Assembly (NCBI RefSeq): GCF_900103265.1 | Contig: NZ_FMWX01000002.1 | Coordinates: 310,001 to 374,000, forward strand | Direction of reading: 5' to 3' | Origin: Sphingomonas sp. NFR15 | GTDB lineage: Bacteria; Pseudomonadota; Alphaproteobacteria; Sphingomonadales; Sphingomonadaceae | DNA length: 64,000 nt | In this document: positions 63,070 through 64,000 of the stretch, piece after piece | Layout of the letters: each line of letters begins with the position of its first letter | Position numbering within the stretch: the stretch's first letter is position 1 | Made by a program: the position numbers and the translations under genes | Notes under the pieces: generated by a model | Told to the model about the DNA's origin: nothing | What the model saw: only the letters and a program-made list of their open reading frames with translations | Database searches by the model: none

Positions 63070-64000
63070 AAACGCAATGTCACGAAAATCAGCCAGTTTT
63101 CGAATAGTGCGACCATCGTAGCCGGTCTGTCAAACCCGCGAAAAAGCGTGCCCTTCCCCGGCTAACGCCGAAGGTGCGCCGAAGCTCTCTGCCCGCCCCG
63201 ATCGCGTGCCCTGCTGGGCGCGCAATCCCCTCGATGCGATCTGCGCGGCTGTCCAAATGCCGGACAGCCGACGGTTTCGTGCGTCCATCGACTTCGAGCC
63301 TGGGGCCGAGCGATGTCTGTTACCGACACGTATATACTCTTCATCGTCAACGAGACCCGCCGGTGAGCGCGGGACCGATCGGCGCGCTCGCAGCAGCACT
63401 GGCTCGGGGCGCTCGTACGGCGCCGCGCACACGCCAGCCCGTTCGTCGCAACAGCCGCCACGCTGGCGAGCGCGAACAGCGGCTCTGGAAGATGCACAAC
63501 ATGTTCGATCGCTCGGAGAACAACGCCCGCATGGCGTCGGCCGAAAAGCTCGAGCACGACACCAAGGCGCCTGGCAAACGCAACGGCGCCCTTGGTCATA
63601 TCGGTCTCAAGGTGTTGCGCTTCCTGCTGCGTCTGCGCGGCCGGGCCGATGGACGGCTCGATCCTTCGATCCAATGGCTGGCCGATCAAATTCACCATTC
63701 ACGTAGCGCGGTCGCAGCGGCGCTACAGCGGCTGAAGGAGCAAGGTTTCCTCGATTGGGTTCGACGTACCCAGATCGTCGAGGATCCTGAGCGCCCGGAC
63801 CAATATGTCGAGCAGATCAGCAACGCCTACTTCCTGACACTGCCGGGCCGCGCGCGCGACATCATCCGCAAGGTCATGCGGCGCCCGACCTCACCGGAGG
63901 AACGTGCGACAAACGATCGCCGCCGCCAAAAGTGTCAGTCGGCCGAGGAGGTCGAAGCGTCGGTTGCCCGCATTAAGGATCCCGAGCTCCGCGATCTGCT
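63070..64000. mobile_element. Left edge of a putative genomic island integrated at tRNA-Val
   Basis: DNA right of the tRNA-Val remnant carries no recognisable chromosomal neighbour gene. It begins with about 290 non-coding bases containing a CGAAAA...TTTTCG inverted repeat at 63083-63102. A winged-helix gene then runs off the window. No integrase is visible in the 930 bases present; it may lie at the other end, next to the intact tRNA. Confidence 0.5.
63363..64000 (+). CDS. Winged helix-turn-helix protein, partial at the 3' end
   Basis: The frame is open to the window end (212 codons). A basic N-terminus precedes MHNMFDRSENNARMASAEK. The winged-helix region is LKVLRFLLRLRGRADGRLDP, then WLADQIHHSRSAVAAALQRL and KEQGFLDWVRRTQ. 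A helical C-terminal part follows (AYFLTLPGRARDIIRKVMRR). It resembles accessory helix-turn-helix proteins of sphingomonad plasmids and islands. A replication or regulatory role is inference. The start is GTG 63363 or ATG 63492. Confidence 0.7.
   Translation, partial: MSAGPIGALAAALARGARTAPRTRQPVRRNSRHAGEREQRLWKMHNMFDRSENNARMASAEKLEHDTKAPGKRNGALGHIGLKVLRFLLRLRGRADGRLDPSIQWLADQIHHSRSAVAAALQRLKEQGFLDWVRRTQIVEDPERPDQYVEQISNAYFLTLPGRARDIIRKVMRRPTSPEERATNDRRRQKCQSAEEVEASVARIKDPELRDL

Noticed and set aside
63206..63706. Plus-strand frame overlapping the winged-helix gene
   Set aside because: The winged-helix frame has coherent secondary structure and codon use. The alternative product is low-complexity and Arg/Ala/Ser-rich.

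Overview
The window is a high-GC, gene-dense chromosomal segment from an alphaproteobacterium, most likely a sphingomonad (Sphingomonas or a close relative). The grounds are the family-level look of the proteins (YidC, DnaA, MoeB, SapC, HPPD/HmgA), the orders rpmH-rnpA-yidD-yidC-ysxC and dnaA/rpsT/mutM/ubiE/ubiB, the frequent GTG/TTG starts, and several families of intergenic palindromic repeats. Species assignment is inference. About 75 protein genes, one complete tRNA (Tyr) and one tRNA remnant (Val) are annotated.

Layout. 1-3705: end of an exo-beta-glucosidase, a Gre-like factor, a DUF805 protein and the ComM/YifB ATPase. 3936-7160: L34, RNase P protein, YidD, YidC and YsxC. 7349-10495: GST, a frameshifted cupin gene, DapE and a dienelactone hydrolase. 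10588-15261: an NAD-salvage locus with nicotinamidase, a NrtR-type regulator, an SPFH protein, an NAD-kinase-like protein and PncB. 15284-15812: a ParDE toxin-antitoxin pair. 15889-24056: an exported adenosine deaminase divergent from an apparent secreted redox cluster (DUF1592 di-haem protein, Tat-exported DUF1552 protein, exported ankyrin protein, cytochrome c556-like protein, cytochrome b561). 24066-29144: SapC, an exported M20 peptidase, a PKHD dioxygenase, an FMN hydroxy-acid oxidase and an outer-membrane barrel. 29364-38905: tRNA-Tyr, RlmB, DnaA, S20, MutM, UbiE, UbiB, a polytopic membrane protein, CoaC and CoaB as separate genes, and dUTPase. 38902-40225: a small exported protein, MoeB and a small Cys-rich protein.

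40396-49475 is an exopolysaccharide locus: UDP-GlcNAc epimerase, UDP-ManNAc dehydrogenase, polyprenyl glycosylphosphotransferase, phosphoesterase, acyl carrier protein, FkbH-like enzyme, DUF1003 protein and GT2. 49631-52584 is homogentisate-pathway tyrosine catabolism with a MarR regulator and a promoter/operator over the hppD start. 52581-53272 is a VapC/Phd pair with a palindromic operator. 53348-62917 holds housekeeping and hypothetical genes: DUF2256, HAD, zinc-free L36, lipoprotein, M14 peptidase, ThpR, Bax-inhibitor, transglutaminase, extensin, Nudix and an MFS transporter with an unusual insert.

At 63024-63069 lies only the 3' half of a tRNA-Val, with its terminator still on the chromosomal side. 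This marks the edge of an integrated element that continues past the right end, and a winged-helix gene runs off the window there. The most interesting items are the redox cluster, the NAD locus with an altered kinase motif, the nested rpmH/rnpA starts, the split coaC/coaB, the ACP-FkbH pair, the leaderless hppD promoter and the island boundary.
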